From Flaviaestuariibacter sp. (GTDB lineage: Bacteria; Bacteroidota; Bacteroidia; Chitinophagales; Chitinophagaceae): DNA of 64,000 nucleotides. The first letter of the stretch is position 1. Each line of letters starts with the position of its first letter. Shown one piece after another: positions 27,548-37,398 of this stretch. Where the stretch lies: NCBI GenBank assembly GCA_025963645.1, contig JAOQAI010000017.1:186001-250000 (forward strand). The letters run 5' to 3'. The translations under genes were made by a program, and so were the position numbers. The notes beneath the pieces are model-generated. The model had not been told where the DNA came from. It worked only from the letters and a program-made list of their open reading frames with translations, and ran no database searches.

Positions 27548-28880
27548 ATTGGCTTATGTGCGCAATGAATCTTTCGTAAATCTCCCGCCAGCCCTGAAAC
27601 GTGGCGTCGGTACCTAAGATGGAATTGTGCCACACGGTTATCAATCTCCCATTCACCTTTTTTACTTCGTTGTAGTAGTGTTCCAACTCTGTAAACGCCT
27701 GTTGTGGTGTGTCTTTTTGTTCGTAATACGAGTTGGCATCCATGAAGCAAAAAGGATGAAGCAACAGCGCCGTTTTCTCTCCCCTTTCCAGATCATACCA
27801 ATAAAAGGGGGAAGCGATGGAAGCCCGGAAACCATTGATGCTGCCGTATCCCATGCTGTAATCATCGGTAATGCCGGCAGCTAGTAGATGGCGGAATGTT
27901 TGCGGCAGGGTGAACCGGATATAATGCTGCCGGGAAGCGGTTACCGGTTGTTGAATAATAGCTTCAATAGACTCTTTTTCTTCACCTATAGCAGCCCGCT
28001 CATCGCCGCTATGCCACGAAGGATGCAAGCCAATGGTAGCGCTCTTAGAGGTTATACAAATCAAATCCCTGACGGCTTTATTAGTTACCGAGATGCTTTT
28101 ATCGTATGCATTCTGCCGCTTTCCAGCATGAAAAAAATAGACCGGTTGTAATGAGTGGCGGCTATGCAGCTCTTCCAGCCAATCGTAACAATCGAACGGG
28201 TCTTTCTCTTTACCTCTTAGAACAGTAATGCGGGCTTGTGCCATTGCCCATTGCCCATTCACTATTGACTTTGCCAAACCCCCCATATTGCGAACAAAAC
28301 CTTTCTCCCGGTAGCTCCAGGCCATGTCAATATCGTAGGTGGGAAGGAAGGAAAAGTTTGGGGTTTGGGGTTTGGGGTTTGGGGTTATTGGAGCAATAAG
28401 TTTCCGAAAATATTCCAACCAAACATTGATTAGCGGAATACGAAGGAAATCATTTTTGAAAGCAAGACTGTTTTGATGCGCATACCTTCCGTACTCGTCT
28501 TTTTGATGTGGCAGGTATTCTTCGTAGCGGGTTAACAGGTAAAAAATGGCGGCGAAAAGATCGAAGCCAAACGTATCATCTGTTTTGAAAAAAGCGATAA
28601 AATCTGCTTGATGCTGGAAGCAATGAATCTCAATTGGATGAATGCCTTTTTGGAATAACAAACCGGTTGGCACTATCTGAATAGCGCTTTCCAGCGAATT
28701 ATTGGAGTAGTTGATCTTAGTGCCCTCCTCTTTTAGAAAGACTTCTTTATCATCAGCTAAAATAAACGGTTGTCCATAATAGTGTGAAAGGAAATCCAGT
28801 AGATAAAGCAAGCGGGGCGACGCGGTATGGCTATAGACAATGACCACCGTTAACCCCTTTTTTTCTGCCGCTCCTGCCAC
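27537..28880 (-). CDS. Polysaccharide-deacetylase-like protein
   Basis: FSFLPTYDIDMAWSYREKGF; YFFHAGKRQNAYDKSI; IGLHPSWHSG; RQHYIRFTLPQTFRHLLAAGI. Confidence 0.8.
   Translation of the reverse strand: MAGAAEKKGLTVVIVYSHTASPRLLYLLDFLSHYYGQPFILADDKEVFLKEEGTKINYSNNSLESAIQIVPTGLLFQKGIHPIEIHCFQHQADFIAFFKTDDTFGFDLFAAIFYLLTRYEEYLPHQKDEYGRYAHQNSLAFKNDFLRIPLINVWLEYFRKLIAPITPNPKPQTPNFSFLPTYDIDMAWSYREKGFVRNMGGLAKSIVNGQWAMAQARITVLRGKEKDPFDCYDWLEELHSRHSLQPVYFFHAGKRQNAYDKSISVTNKAVRDLICITSKSATIGLHPSWHSGDERAAIGEEKESIEAIIQQPVTASRQHYIRFTLPQTFRHLLAAGITDDYSMGYGSINGFRASIASPFYWYDLERGEKTALLLHPFCFMDANSYYEQKDTPQQAFTELEHYYNEVKKVNGRLITVWHNSILGTDATFQGWREIYERFIAHISQSKA
28357..28384 (+). repeat. 7-bp tandem repeat (TTTGGGG)4 within a coding region
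   Basis: TTTGGGGTTTGGGGTTTGGGGTTTGGGG on the + strand. Confidence 0.95.
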
Positions 28881-30232
28881 TGCTGGCTAAACGTCTTTTG
28901 CGGAAAGTCCAGCTCACTGCGATGCCGCTTCCAGTCTTTCACAAACGTATTAACGACCCAGCCTTTGAGGCGCCCATTGGCTACATTCATCAGGCTGCGG
29001 TTAAGCATAGCCTTTTTCCAAAACTTCCAGGCAATCTTTTCCGCATACGAATATTCTTTCTGTGCTACTGCTTCCGCACGGTTCTCCAAAAGCAATTCAT
29101 GTAGATTGATCTTCACCGCACATACTTCAGTACAGTTGCCGCAAAGCGACGACGCATAGCTAAGATGCTTGTAATCGCCCATGTCTTTCAGGTGCGGCGT
29201 TATTACAGAACCAATCGGTCCGCTATAAGTCGTACCGTACGCATGACCACCGATGTTTTTATACACCGGGCAGGCATTAAGGCAGGCGCCGCAACGGATG
29301 CAGTACAGGCTTTCGCGAGTCTTCGCATTGGCGAGAATATTGGTGCGTCCATTGTCAAGTAAGATCACATACATTTCTTCCGGGCCATCTTCTTCTGAAG
29401 ACTGCTTAGGGCCTGTAAGAATAGAATTGTAAACTGTAATCTTTTGACCGGTACCGAACGTAGAAAGCAGCGGCCAAAAAAGCGCCAGGTCTGCCATAGA
29501 AGGAATCACCTTTTCAATACCCACTATAACAATATGCGTTTTTGGATAAGAGCAGCTTAGGCGGCCATTGCCTTCATTCTCCGTAATGGCTATGCCGCCA
29601 ATGTCAGAGATGATAAAGTTGGCGCCGGTGATACCGATCTCTGCTTGTCTATATTTTTCGCGAAGCTTTTCCCGCGCAACTAATGTTAATTCGGTTGGCG
29701 TAAGGTTCGAAGGTGTACCTAATTTTTCTGCAAAGAGCTTGGCTACATCTTCCTTGCTTTTATGCATGGCCGGCGTTACGATATGATACGGTGGCTCATC
29801 ATCCAGTTGCTGAATGTATTCGCCAAGGTCGGTCTCCACGCTTTCAATACCGTTCTTCTCCAGGAATTTATTCAGGTGCAATTCCTCGGTGACCATGCTT
29901 TTGCTCTTCACGATAGTCTTACAAGACTTGGCTTCGCAGATCTTTAGAATTTGAGCAAGTGCCTCTTCCGCTGTTTCCGCCCACAGCACTTTCCCACCGC
30001 GTTTCGTCAGGTTCGCTTCAAAGGTTTGCAGTTGTTGGTCCAGCGTTTCAATCGCTTTCCACTTGATGTTCTTTGCACGTTCCCGCGCCAAATGCACATC
30101 GGTAAACTGACTTTTGCCGGCGGGTACTACGGCGTTATAGCGGCCAATATTAAAATTGATCTTGCGGCGGTGTTCTTTATCCGCAGCTTTAATGGTGCTT
30201 TTGGCTATGAAGGTGGAGGATTGGTCTGACAT
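28850..30232 (-). CDS. LutB/LldF-like iron-sulfur lactate-utilisation protein
   Basis: SMVTEELHLNKFLEKNGIESVETDLGEYIQQL; CIRCGACLNACPVYKNIGGHAYG; CGNCTEVCAVKINL. Confidence 0.92.
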   Translation of the reverse strand: MSDQSSTFIAKSTIKAADKEHRRKINFNIGRYNAVVPAGKSQFTDVHLARERAKNIKWKAIETLDQQLQTFEANLTKRGGKVLWAETAEEALAQILKICEAKSCKTIVKSKSMVTEELHLNKFLEKNGIESVETDLGEYIQQLDDEPPYHIVTPAMHKSKEDVAKLFAEKLGTPSNLTPTELTLVAREKLREKYRQAEIGITGANFIISDIGGIAITENEGNGRLSCSYPKTHIVIVGIEKVIPSMADLALFWPLLSTFGTGQKITVYNSILTGPKQSSEEDGPEEMYVILLDNGRTNILANAKTRESLYCIRCGACLNACPVYKNIGGHAYGTTYSGPIGSVITPHLKDMGDYKHLSYASSLCGNCTEVCAVKINLHELLLENRAEAVAQKEYSYAEKIAWKFWKKAMLNRSLMNVANGRLKGWVVNTFVKDWKRHRSELDFPQKTFSQQWQERQKKRG

Positions 30233-30240
30233 GGTGTTTA

Positions 30241-30462
30241 TTAAGATGCGAGCCGGATGATTTCAACTTCCGTTCCGCTTGAAGTACTGTTTGCCTTTTC
30301 CAATAAGGCTTTCGTTGTTTCCTCAGAAAAATAAGCTTCTCCGCAATTGGCACAAACATCTGCTTCGACACCAGTAAAAATGAGGTAACTGCCATTCCGC
30401 TCAACGGTAAAGCTGCTGGTACTTTTTGCTGTTTCGCCTGTTTTACAAATGACACATTGCAT
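30241..30462 (-). CDS. YgiT-type zinc-finger antitoxin-like protein
   Basis: CVICKTGE...FTGVEADVCANCGEAYFSEETTKALLEKA. Confidence 0.8.
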   Translation of the reverse strand: MQCVICKTGETAKSTSSFTVERNGSYLIFTGVEADVCANCGEAYFSEETTKALLEKANSTSSGTEVEIIRLAS

Positions 30463-30467
30463 AAGAC

Positions 30468-30755
30468 TTACTTTTTTCTTTTAAAATCAGGTTCCCAGAT
30501 TTCTGGATCAGGCTCATAGGCTGTAATGATGATGCAGGTATTCTCTTCTTCGTTTGTGGCTACCACTACATGCAGCGGATTTCCGTTTACAAATTTAAGT
30601 AATAAGTAGCTCGGATAAGGCTTATCCATTGGATAGCTGGCGATTATATCTCCACTCTTTACTACTTCCGCAACCCCATCAAAAGATAACCGGCGGGCAA
30701 TCATTGCCTTTAATGCATGGGTGCTAAAAACTAAGTTGTCGCAAGTAAAGCGCAT
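30468..30755 (-). CDS. DUF4258 toxin-like protein
   Basis: LVFSTHALKAMIARRLSFDGVAEVVKSGDIIASYP...HVVVATNEEENTCIIITAYEPDPEIWEPDFKRKK. Confidence 0.8.
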   Translation of the reverse strand: MRFTCDNLVFSTHALKAMIARRLSFDGVAEVVKSGDIIASYPMDKPYPSYLLLKFVNGNPLHVVVATNEEENTCIIITAYEPDPEIWEPDFKRKK

Positions 30756-30757
30756 AC

Positions 30758-31348
30758 CTACTTCTTTTTCACTTTCGCATCAAAATGTTCAATAGCAATC
30801 TGGTGGAGGGTTTCATAAAACTCAGTACCGAAGCGGCGTTCCAGCGGTCCCTGCAAAAATTGATACACGGGCATCTTTGCTTTTTTGCCTAACGCACAAG
30901 CCGGTGCGCAAAGCGTTTCGCGGGGTTCGTAATTCACCATCGTAAAGGCATTGCTCTGGCTGATGCGGATGGGGAAAAGATGGCAACTAATAGGTTTTTT
31001 CCAAGCCAGCTTGCCGTCATAGTACGCCGCTTCAATACCGCATTTAATAATGCCGGCGGCATCGCGAGAACCATAAGCGCAAATAGCGCCATTGATAACG
31101 GGTGTGACCCAGCCATACTCTTTATCGAAAACGGCTTTACCTTGTCGCGCTACTTCCGCTTTACCTTCTTCGGTCATGTAGGGCTCAAAATCGGCGTAGT
31201 GCCTTTCTATGAGAGCCAATTCATCCTGCTCCAGTGGCGCACCGGCATCGCCATCTTCACAGCAGCCGCCTTTGCATTTGCTGAGGTCGCAAATGAATTT
31301 AGCTTCCACCACTTCATCAGAGATCAATATATTGTCGATGGCTATCAC
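30758..31348 (-). CDS. DUF3109 family protein
   Basis: KFICDLSKCKGGCCEDGDAGAPLEQDE; CAYGSRDAAGIIKCGIE; KPISCHLFPIRI. Confidence 0.85.
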   Translation of the reverse strand: MIAIDNILISDEVVEAKFICDLSKCKGGCCEDGDAGAPLEQDELALIERHYADFEPYMTEEGKAEVARQGKAVFDKEYGWVTPVINGAICAYGSRDAAGIIKCGIEAAYYDGKLAWKKPISCHLFPIRISQSNAFTMVNYEPRETLCAPACALGKKAKMPVYQFLQGPLERRFGTEFYETLHQIAIEHFDAKVKKK

Positions 31349-31398
31349 GTATCGGGTTTGAATGGCAAAGGTAAAGGCTGTTACCAGTGAGCATGGCG

Positions 31399-33186
31399 TT
31401 AAACTTCGGCGACCAATTCCTTCTCCTTATGAACCAGGATTGATCCCTTACCCGAACGCTGAAGCCGTTGTTCGCGGCGCTGTGTCAGCAGATGCATTAC
31501 TTTCTCTTCTACCCAATGGTGCAGGGGTAAAAGCACTGCCGCTAACGCGATCATGAACGCAAGGTCTTTCCAGGGCTCACCCTGCGTGATGGTAGCAATG
31601 CTTTTCTTGAAAATAAGGAACAGGAACTCGAAGAACATAAGGAAAGAAAAGAACCCCACCAAGCGGATCACTTTTGGAGAGACCTTGAAAAAGCCGGTCA
31701 TTGCCAGCAGCACAAATGAGCCCGTGATAGCAATGGTGATTCCCATATACTGAATGCGGTGGCGCTTTTCCTTTTGCTCCAGCTTCACCGCATCCAACCG
31801 TTTTTGACGCTCCTGCTCGTCTGCCGCTTCTATCTGCATCAGGTCTTTTTCCTTGCCCAGTTTATCAAGGCTGTCCTTGTATTGAAAAGAAAGTGCGGTC
31901 ATTTGCAAAGCGGTTTCATAATTGCCCGTGCGGCGATACAGCGTATCCAACTCTTTCACCACCACTTCGGCGGCTTTCATATCCGCCATTTCCTTGGCTA
32001 AGTCTGCCGCTTTTGTATAATACGAGATAGATGCCGGCAGTATGCCAGCCAGTTTATTCAAGCGTCCCATCTGCACATAATAGCTGTAGCGGCTGGCATT
32101 GTTCAGGCTATTCTCAAAAAGCGGCCCCGCTTTTTTATAGTAATGAAAAGCGGAATCGAATTGATGCAGATCGGTGTAGATATAGCCATAGGCCTGATCT
32201 ACGATGCCTTTATAACCAAAGCCATCCAGGTAGGCTTTCAGTTCGGTACTTTTATTAAAAAACTCCAATGCCTTTTGAGGTTGGCTGGCATAGAGATAGT
32301 TGTTCAGCATACCGATATAAGGCCCCATTTTCAGGGGAGGAAATTTAAGCGAATCCGCCAGCTTAATGGCTTTTTGAAAGTAGAAGACCGCCATGTCGTA
32401 ACTTTTCTTGTAGCCATAGAGGTTGCCGATATTCGTGAGATCATCTACAATATTATAGTGCCCCCTCGGCTCCGCCATCTTTCGGCGAACGCCCATTGTT
32501 TTCACGGCATAATCAATAGCGCGGTCATAATCTTCGATGCTCGCATAAAATCCCGACAAGGAGCTATACGATTGGCGTTGGAGCCGCTCCAGTCCCTTTT
32601 CTTCAGATAAGCGCAAGCCTGCCAGGAAGTTTCGCAGGGCCAGTAATTTTTCACGCCGTGCGGTATATACCGCACCTTGTTCTAAAAAGCCAAGCACCTT
32701 GAGACTATCATTATTTAATGTAGAGATGTAAGAGTTTGCCTCGTTGCTATAGCTTAAGGCCCTATCTACATTGGGAATAGAACGATAAGCACCCGACAAG
32801 GCCAGGTAGGCACTTGCGGTTTCTTCGTCCAGCTTATTCTGGCGGGCAATGGACAATGCTTCGTTGTAATGTGCAATGGCCTTATCAATAGCGCCTTTAA
32901 AGCCGCCTAAGACCGCTTCTTTCCTGCCATTTAAGATCAGCGCCCTGATGATCAGCTTGCGGTCGCGGCTTAGTTCGGCTATCTCGGTCATCTGCTGGGC
33001 GTAGACTTCGGCTTGCGGGCGATCCATCCGCATGAGTATCTGCGAAAGATCGCCTAACAAGGTTATCTTTTCCTTATCTGTCTTGGCAAGCGTGATCTCT
33101 TTTTTCAGGGAATCAATGATGGGATGGCTTTGCTGGGCTGCCGCAAACAAAGGCAGGGTAAACAAGAGCAGCAGCAGGTGCTTCAT
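31399..33186 (-). CDS. Tetratricopeptide-repeat membrane protein
   Basis: Signal peptide; repeated TPR helices; C-terminal TM segments. Confidence 0.85.
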   Translation of the reverse strand: MKHLLLLLFTLPLFAAAQQSHPIIDSLKKEITLAKTDKEKITLLGDLSQILMRMDRPQAEVYAQQMTEIAELSRDRKLIIRALILNGRKEAVLGGFKGAIDKAIAHYNEALSIARQNKLDEETASAYLALSGAYRSIPNVDRALSYSNEANSYISTLNNDSLKVLGFLEQGAVYTARREKLLALRNFLAGLRLSEEKGLERLQRQSYSSLSGFYASIEDYDRAIDYAVKTMGVRRKMAEPRGHYNIVDDLTNIGNLYGYKKSYDMAVFYFQKAIKLADSLKFPPLKMGPYIGMLNNYLYASQPQKALEFFNKSTELKAYLDGFGYKGIVDQAYGYIYTDLHQFDSAFHYYKKAGPLFENSLNNASRYSYYVQMGRLNKLAGILPASISYYTKAADLAKEMADMKAAEVVVKELDTLYRRTGNYETALQMTALSFQYKDSLDKLGKEKDLMQIEAADEQERQKRLDAVKLEQKEKRHRIQYMGITIAITGSFVLLAMTGFFKVSPKVIRLVGFFSFLMFFEFLFLIFKKSIATITQGEPWKDLAFMIALAAVLLPLHHWVEEKVMHLLTQRREQRLQRSGKGSILVHKEKELVAEV

Positions 33187-33246
33187 AAATAGTTAGTTTC
33201 TCAGCACAAATTAAAGAATTTTGTGATGCAGACGGGAGAAGGCTCG

Positions 33247-33852
33247 CTATTTATTCGCTTTCCACTGAAAGGTATTGATCAGGTGCTGCACATCTTCCTG
33301 GAAGAAGCGGGTGACCGGTCGCAACGAATCTTCGTTAGGCGTAGTGTTGAAATACAGCGCGCCGCGAAGAAAATGGCGTGTTGAATCGGTAAGGAAAAAT
33401 TGTGTAGATGTAGCGGTATTTCCTTTTAAGGTGAAGTAAACTCCTTCGATGCCCGCTGGCGTGGTAAACGGTTTGGAGTCAATGCCCGATGCCCGGTAAG
33501 TATGCTGCTTGTACGACATTTGGTAAGCATCGTTCACCAGCGAATCGAATTTATTCGGGCCAATTTCTTTATAGCTGATATGAATGCGACCTTCAAACTG
33601 GGGGAAATCGATATTGATCCAGTAGGGATTTTCTGCCTGCTCTTCAAAGAACAAACTATCCTTCAGGACTTTGCCATACACGGGGTATTCAAATGTATAA
33701 GGATAACCGGGCTGATCGAAACGCTGGTAGGCTTTTTTGGGGAAATCGATCTGGAAATAACCACGAGGCTTAATGGTATAATCGCTGTTGCAAGCTGTGA
33801 TAGCTGCTGTAAATACTAGAATAATAAAGAAAAGAGATCTACGATTTTCCAT
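33247..33852 (-). CDS. gldD: Gliding motility lipoprotein GldD
   Basis: CNSDYTIKPRGYFQIDFPKKAYQRFDQPGYPYTFEYPVYGKV; adjacent gldE. Confidence 0.88.
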   Translation of the reverse strand: MENRRSLFFIILVFTAAITACNSDYTIKPRGYFQIDFPKKAYQRFDQPGYPYTFEYPVYGKVLKDSLFFEEQAENPYWINIDFPQFEGRIHISYKEIGPNKFDSLVNDAYQMSYKQHTYRASGIDSKPFTTPAGIEGVYFTLKGNTATSTQFFLTDSTRHFLRGALYFNTTPNEDSLRPVTRFFQEDVQHLINTFQWKANK

Positions 33853-35173
33853 TGCTCCGGTTAATGGTCACTTTAACGGTGTTGATGCGGTTTTTATTTA
33901 ATTCCAGCACCGTAAAATCGAAATCACCTGCAGAAATGGTGGCATTGACCTCCGGGAAGGCGCCGGCTATTTCCAGCACTAGTCCACCCAGCGAATCGCT
34001 TTCGCCTTTCACGGTATCAAATGTATCCAGCGGCAGGCGCAGACTGCGGCACATATCGTGCAGCATCATTTTAGCGTCCACAATGTAGGTGTTCTCGTCA
34101 ATGGCACGTACCGATGTTTCTTCTTCATCAAATTCATCGCGGATATCGCCGATCACTTCTTCCAAAATATCTTCCATGGTAACTATGCCGCTGGTGCCGC
34201 CGAATTCATCTACCACGATAGCGAAGTGAATACGCTTGGCCTGGAACTCTTTCAGCAGGTCTTTGATCAGTTTGGATTCAGGCACAAATAGCGGCGGACG
34301 AATCAGTGCATGCCAGTCAAAGTCAGGGTTCTTTAAATGCGCCAGAATGTCTTTGGTATTGATAACGCCTTCGATATAATCGAGATTGGTTTTATAAACC
34401 GGCAGGCGGGAATAGTGCAGGTCTTCTATCTTCTTCACCAGGTCGCTGAAGGATGTATCGTAGTTAATGCCATTCACATCCATCCGGAACTTCATGATCT
34501 GGCGCACGGTGATATTGCCAAACTTGATGATGCCTTTGAGGATATTCTTTTCTTCTACGGTTGTTTCCTGCGTATTTACATCAATCGCTTCATCCAGCTC
34601 CCGCATGCTCACGCTTTGCATTTCGTGAGCGCCGCTACGCAGGTTAATGCTGTCGGCAACGCCCACCATATTCAGGCTAATGCGGCGCAACAACAAGTGC
34701 AATCCTTCTACTACGGCGGATGTACTGTATGCAAACCGCAGGTTGTTTTGCGAAGCCCACACCTTCGGCAATACTTTCCCGATCAGCACCATTACCAGCC
34801 CGATGGAAATGATCTTCACTGCCCAGTTCATCCACTCCTGCGGAAACTGGAGCAGCGGGCTTATCAGGAAATTGGCAAGAATAATAATAGAGATATTGAA
34901 AAAGGTGCCGGCGATCAATAAGGATGTATAAACGGCTTTGCGTTCGTCCAACAGCGTAACAATGCGCCTCGCCGCCGTATGTTGCTTGGTGCGCAGCATA
35001 TTAATGTCTTTAGTTTGCAGGGTAAACAGCGCCACTTCAGCACCCGATGTAATGAAGCTTAACAACAATAAAACAATGAGGAGCACTACCAGGAAAACAG
35101 CGCTTTGCGGGTTCGCTGCCAGTAAGGTGAAAAGTAAAGTGTGAAGTAAAGATTCGATCGAAGCGTACGCCAA
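33839..35173 (-). CDS. gldE: GldE-like CBS/CorC transporter-associated protein
   Basis: DUF21-type TM region, CBS pair (FSDLVKKIEDLHYSRLPVYKTNLDYIEGVINTKDIL), IHFAIVVDEFGGTSGIVTMEDILEEVIGDIRDEFDEEE; next to gldD. Confidence 0.88.
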   Translation of the reverse strand: MAYASIESLLHTLLFTLLAANPQSAVFLVVLLIVLLLLSFITSGAEVALFTLQTKDINMLRTKQHTAARRIVTLLDERKAVYTSLLIAGTFFNISIIILANFLISPLLQFPQEWMNWAVKIISIGLVMVLIGKVLPKVWASQNNLRFAYSTSAVVEGLHLLLRRISLNMVGVADSINLRSGAHEMQSVSMRELDEAIDVNTQETTVEEKNILKGIIKFGNITVRQIMKFRMDVNGINYDTSFSDLVKKIEDLHYSRLPVYKTNLDYIEGVINTKDILAHLKNPDFDWHALIRPPLFVPESKLIKDLLKEFQAKRIHFAIVVDEFGGTSGIVTMEDILEEVIGDIRDEFDEEETSVRAIDENTYIVDAKMMLHDMCRSLRLPLDTFDTVKGESDSLGGLVLEIAGAFPEVNATISAGDFDFTVLELNKNRINTVKVTINRSNGKS

Positions 35174-35251
35174 AGCACAGGTTTTGGTGAATAATCAGAC
35201 AAGGCAAGCCTTATCCAATACAAACTACAAATTTAATCCGCTTTCACCGCT

Positions 35252-35677
35252 TTAAAAAGATAAATCTTCATCATCCATGGGCGGTGGCGGTGTGTTCATG
35301 CCTTCAATTCCAGATTCGTTATGCGGGGCTCCACCTCCGCCATCGTTGCGCTTGTCCAGCATGATCAGGTTATCACCCACCACCTCCGTTGCAAATTTTC
35401 GGTTGTTGTCCTTGTCTTCCCAACTGCGGGTGCGCAGGCGGCCTTCGATATAAACCAGGCTTCCTTTGTGAAGGTATTTACTTGCCAGCTCTGCCAGTCC
35501 CCGCCAAAGCACCACCGTATGCCACTCCGTTTGCGAGACCAGCTTACCGGTGCGGTCCTTAAAGGTTTCGGTAGTCGCTAATGGAAACTTTGCCACGCCA
35601 ATATTCCCTTCCAGGTATTGCATGTCCGGGTCCTTGCCTAAATTGCCGATCAAGGTTACTTTGTTTACGCCTCTCAT
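35252..35677 (-). CDS. ssb: Single-stranded DNA-binding protein
   Basis: MRGVNKVTLIGNLGKDPDMQYLEGNIGVAKFPLAT...C-terminal DDEDLSF. Confidence 0.95.
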   Translation of the reverse strand: MRGVNKVTLIGNLGKDPDMQYLEGNIGVAKFPLATTETFKDRTGKLVSQTEWHTVVLWRGLAELASKYLHKGSLVYIEGRLRTRSWEDKDNNRKFATEVVGDNLIMLDKRNDGGGGAPHNESGIEGMNTPPPPMDDEDLSF

Positions 35678-35852
35678 GCCTTTCCATTTTCAATGTGATG
35701 AATTCGCCTCTCTACTTTTTCCAGCCAATTGGTAGCATCAAATTTTTTGCCAGTATAGTACACGAATGAAAGCGAATGACACGATGGTTTACTACTTACC
35801 AATCAGCTTGGTTTGTTGTTAAGAGCGTAATGGAAGATGCAAGTAGCAGCCT

Positions 35853-35880
35853 CTATTCGTGCTATTCGCTCCTATTCGTG
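35853..35880. repeat. Short degenerate direct repeat (CTATTCGTG-like, three units)
   Basis: CTATTCGTGCTATTCGCTCCTATTCGTG. Confidence 0.6.
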
Positions 35881-36972
35881 TTACCCAAGGTTTTTACTCA
35901 AGAATTCATGCAGGGTCTTTGGAAACGGGTAGCCGCCCAGCTCGGCTATGGAAACCCAACTATAATCCGGAAGAATAAAGCTGTCTTTTATTTGCAGGTG
36001 GAGGAATGAAAAATGAATGGTCTGGTGGGAGAGCTTTTGTGTTCGTTGAGCGGCGGCGCTGATCACTTCAAGGGTTTTAGCTTTTAGCTTATGCTCTTTT
36101 TCTAAATGAAGTAGCAGCTGTGCTTTCGATAACGTTTTTTCGCCCTCAATTAGCAGCGGCTCGTACAAGCTTTGCCAAATGTCCTTTGCTTTCCGCTGTC
36201 GGATGGCAATGCGATCCTTATGTTGCAGAATCACATAATGAAACCAGCGCTCCCGAATCAGTGTCTTCTTCTCTTTTACCGGCAGCAGCGCTTGTCGGTT
36301 CAGTTTAAATGCCGCGCAATGGTTATTGAAAAAACAAGAGGCGCATTCCGGAACGGGTTTGCAAATGGTGGCGCCAAAATCCATGATCGCCTGGTTGTAC
36401 TCACCTGCTTTGCCTTTGGGCAAGAGGCTTTGGGCAACTTTGGTAAAAAGTTTCTTTCCCTCAGTTGAATCAATCGGTGTTTCAATAGCAAAGATGCGCG
36501 ACAGCACCCGGAACACATTGCCATCCAGTACCGCATGGGGCAGGTTGTAAGCAAAAGAAGCAATTGCTGCAGCGGTGTAAGGACCTACACCTTTTAGCGA
36601 AAGAATGGTTTCATAATCGGCAGGAAATTCGCCACCGCGTTCTTCACTAATCGTTTTTGCAGCAGTAATGAGGTTTCGGCAGCGGGAATAATATCCCAAT
36701 CCTTCCCACAATTTAAAAACGGCTTGCTCTGGTGCAGCGGCTAATTCCTGCACCGTTGGAAAAGTTCTTATAAAGCGTTCGTAGTAAGCCCGGCCCTGCT
36801 CCACACGGGTCTGTTGCAGGATGATCTCGCTCAACCAGATCCTGTACGGGTTCTTTTCTCCCTTCCAGGGCATTTGCCGCTCATTCTCTGTTTCATTCCA
36901 GCACAGCAAGCCCTGCACAAAGCGTTTTGCGGGGGTGGAAGCCGTAGGAAAAGAAGGGTTTTGTGTCGCCAT
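35881..36972 (-). CDS. mutY: A/G-specific adenine glycosylase
   Basis: Start chosen at MATQNPSFPTAS; WLSEIILQQTRVEQGRAYYERFI; LKGVGPYTAAAIASFAY; CKPVPECASCFFNNHCAAF. Confidence 0.93.
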   Translation of the reverse strand: MATQNPSFPTASTPAKRFVQGLLCWNETENERQMPWKGEKNPYRIWLSEIILQQTRVEQGRAYYERFIRTFPTVQELAAAPEQAVFKLWEGLGYYSRCRNLITAAKTISEERGGEFPADYETILSLKGVGPYTAAAIASFAYNLPHAVLDGNVFRVLSRIFAIETPIDSTEGKKLFTKVAQSLLPKGKAGEYNQAIMDFGATICKPVPECASCFFNNHCAAFKLNRQALLPVKEKKTLIRERWFHYVILQHKDRIAIRQRKAKDIWQSLYEPLLIEGEKTLSKAQLLLHLEKEHKLKAKTLEVISAAAQRTQKLSHQTIHFSFLHLQIKDSFILPDYSWVSIAELGGYPFPKTLHEFLSKNLG

Positions 36973-37073
36973 GGCCGGAAAATGCAACAATGCTACGGCA
37001 AAAAAGTTTCTATATAATTGACAATCATTCGATTTATAAGTATATTGCTGTATCAAAAAGACAAACCATTGCT

Positions 37074-37364
37074 ATGAGAAAAGCTGATTTAGTCAATGAA
37101 ATTTCCGAAACCACCGGCATTCCGAAGGTAGATGTTTTGATGACCATTGAAGAAATGACGAAGCAGATCAAAAAATCGCTTTCAAAGGGTGAGAACATTT
37201 ACATCCGCGGCTTTGGCTCCTTTATTACAAAGAAACGGGCGGCCAAGATCGGTCGCAATATCAAGAAGAATGTAGCCGTGCATATACCGGAGCATTTCAT
37301 CCCCGCATTCAAGCCGGCAAAAGAATTTGTGGCAGAAGTCAAGAAAACAAGCGTCGTGGAATAA
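37074..37364 (+). CDS. HU/IHF family DNA-binding protein
   Basis: MRKADLVNEISETTGIPKVDVLMTIEEMTKQIKKSLSKGENIYIRGFGSFITKKRAAKIGRNI. Confidence 0.94.
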   Translation: MRKADLVNEISETTGIPKVDVLMTIEEMTKQIKKSLSKGENIYIRGFGSFITKKRAAKIGRNIKKNVAVHIPEHFIPAFKPAKEFVAEVKKTSVVE

Positions 37365-37398
37365 CTTTGCGCTCCCTTTCTGGCAAAGGGGTCGACTT

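Noticed and set aside
30189-30455. 88-aa minus ORF overlapping the zinc-finger antitoxin
   Set aside because: Alternate frame of the YgiT-type gene.
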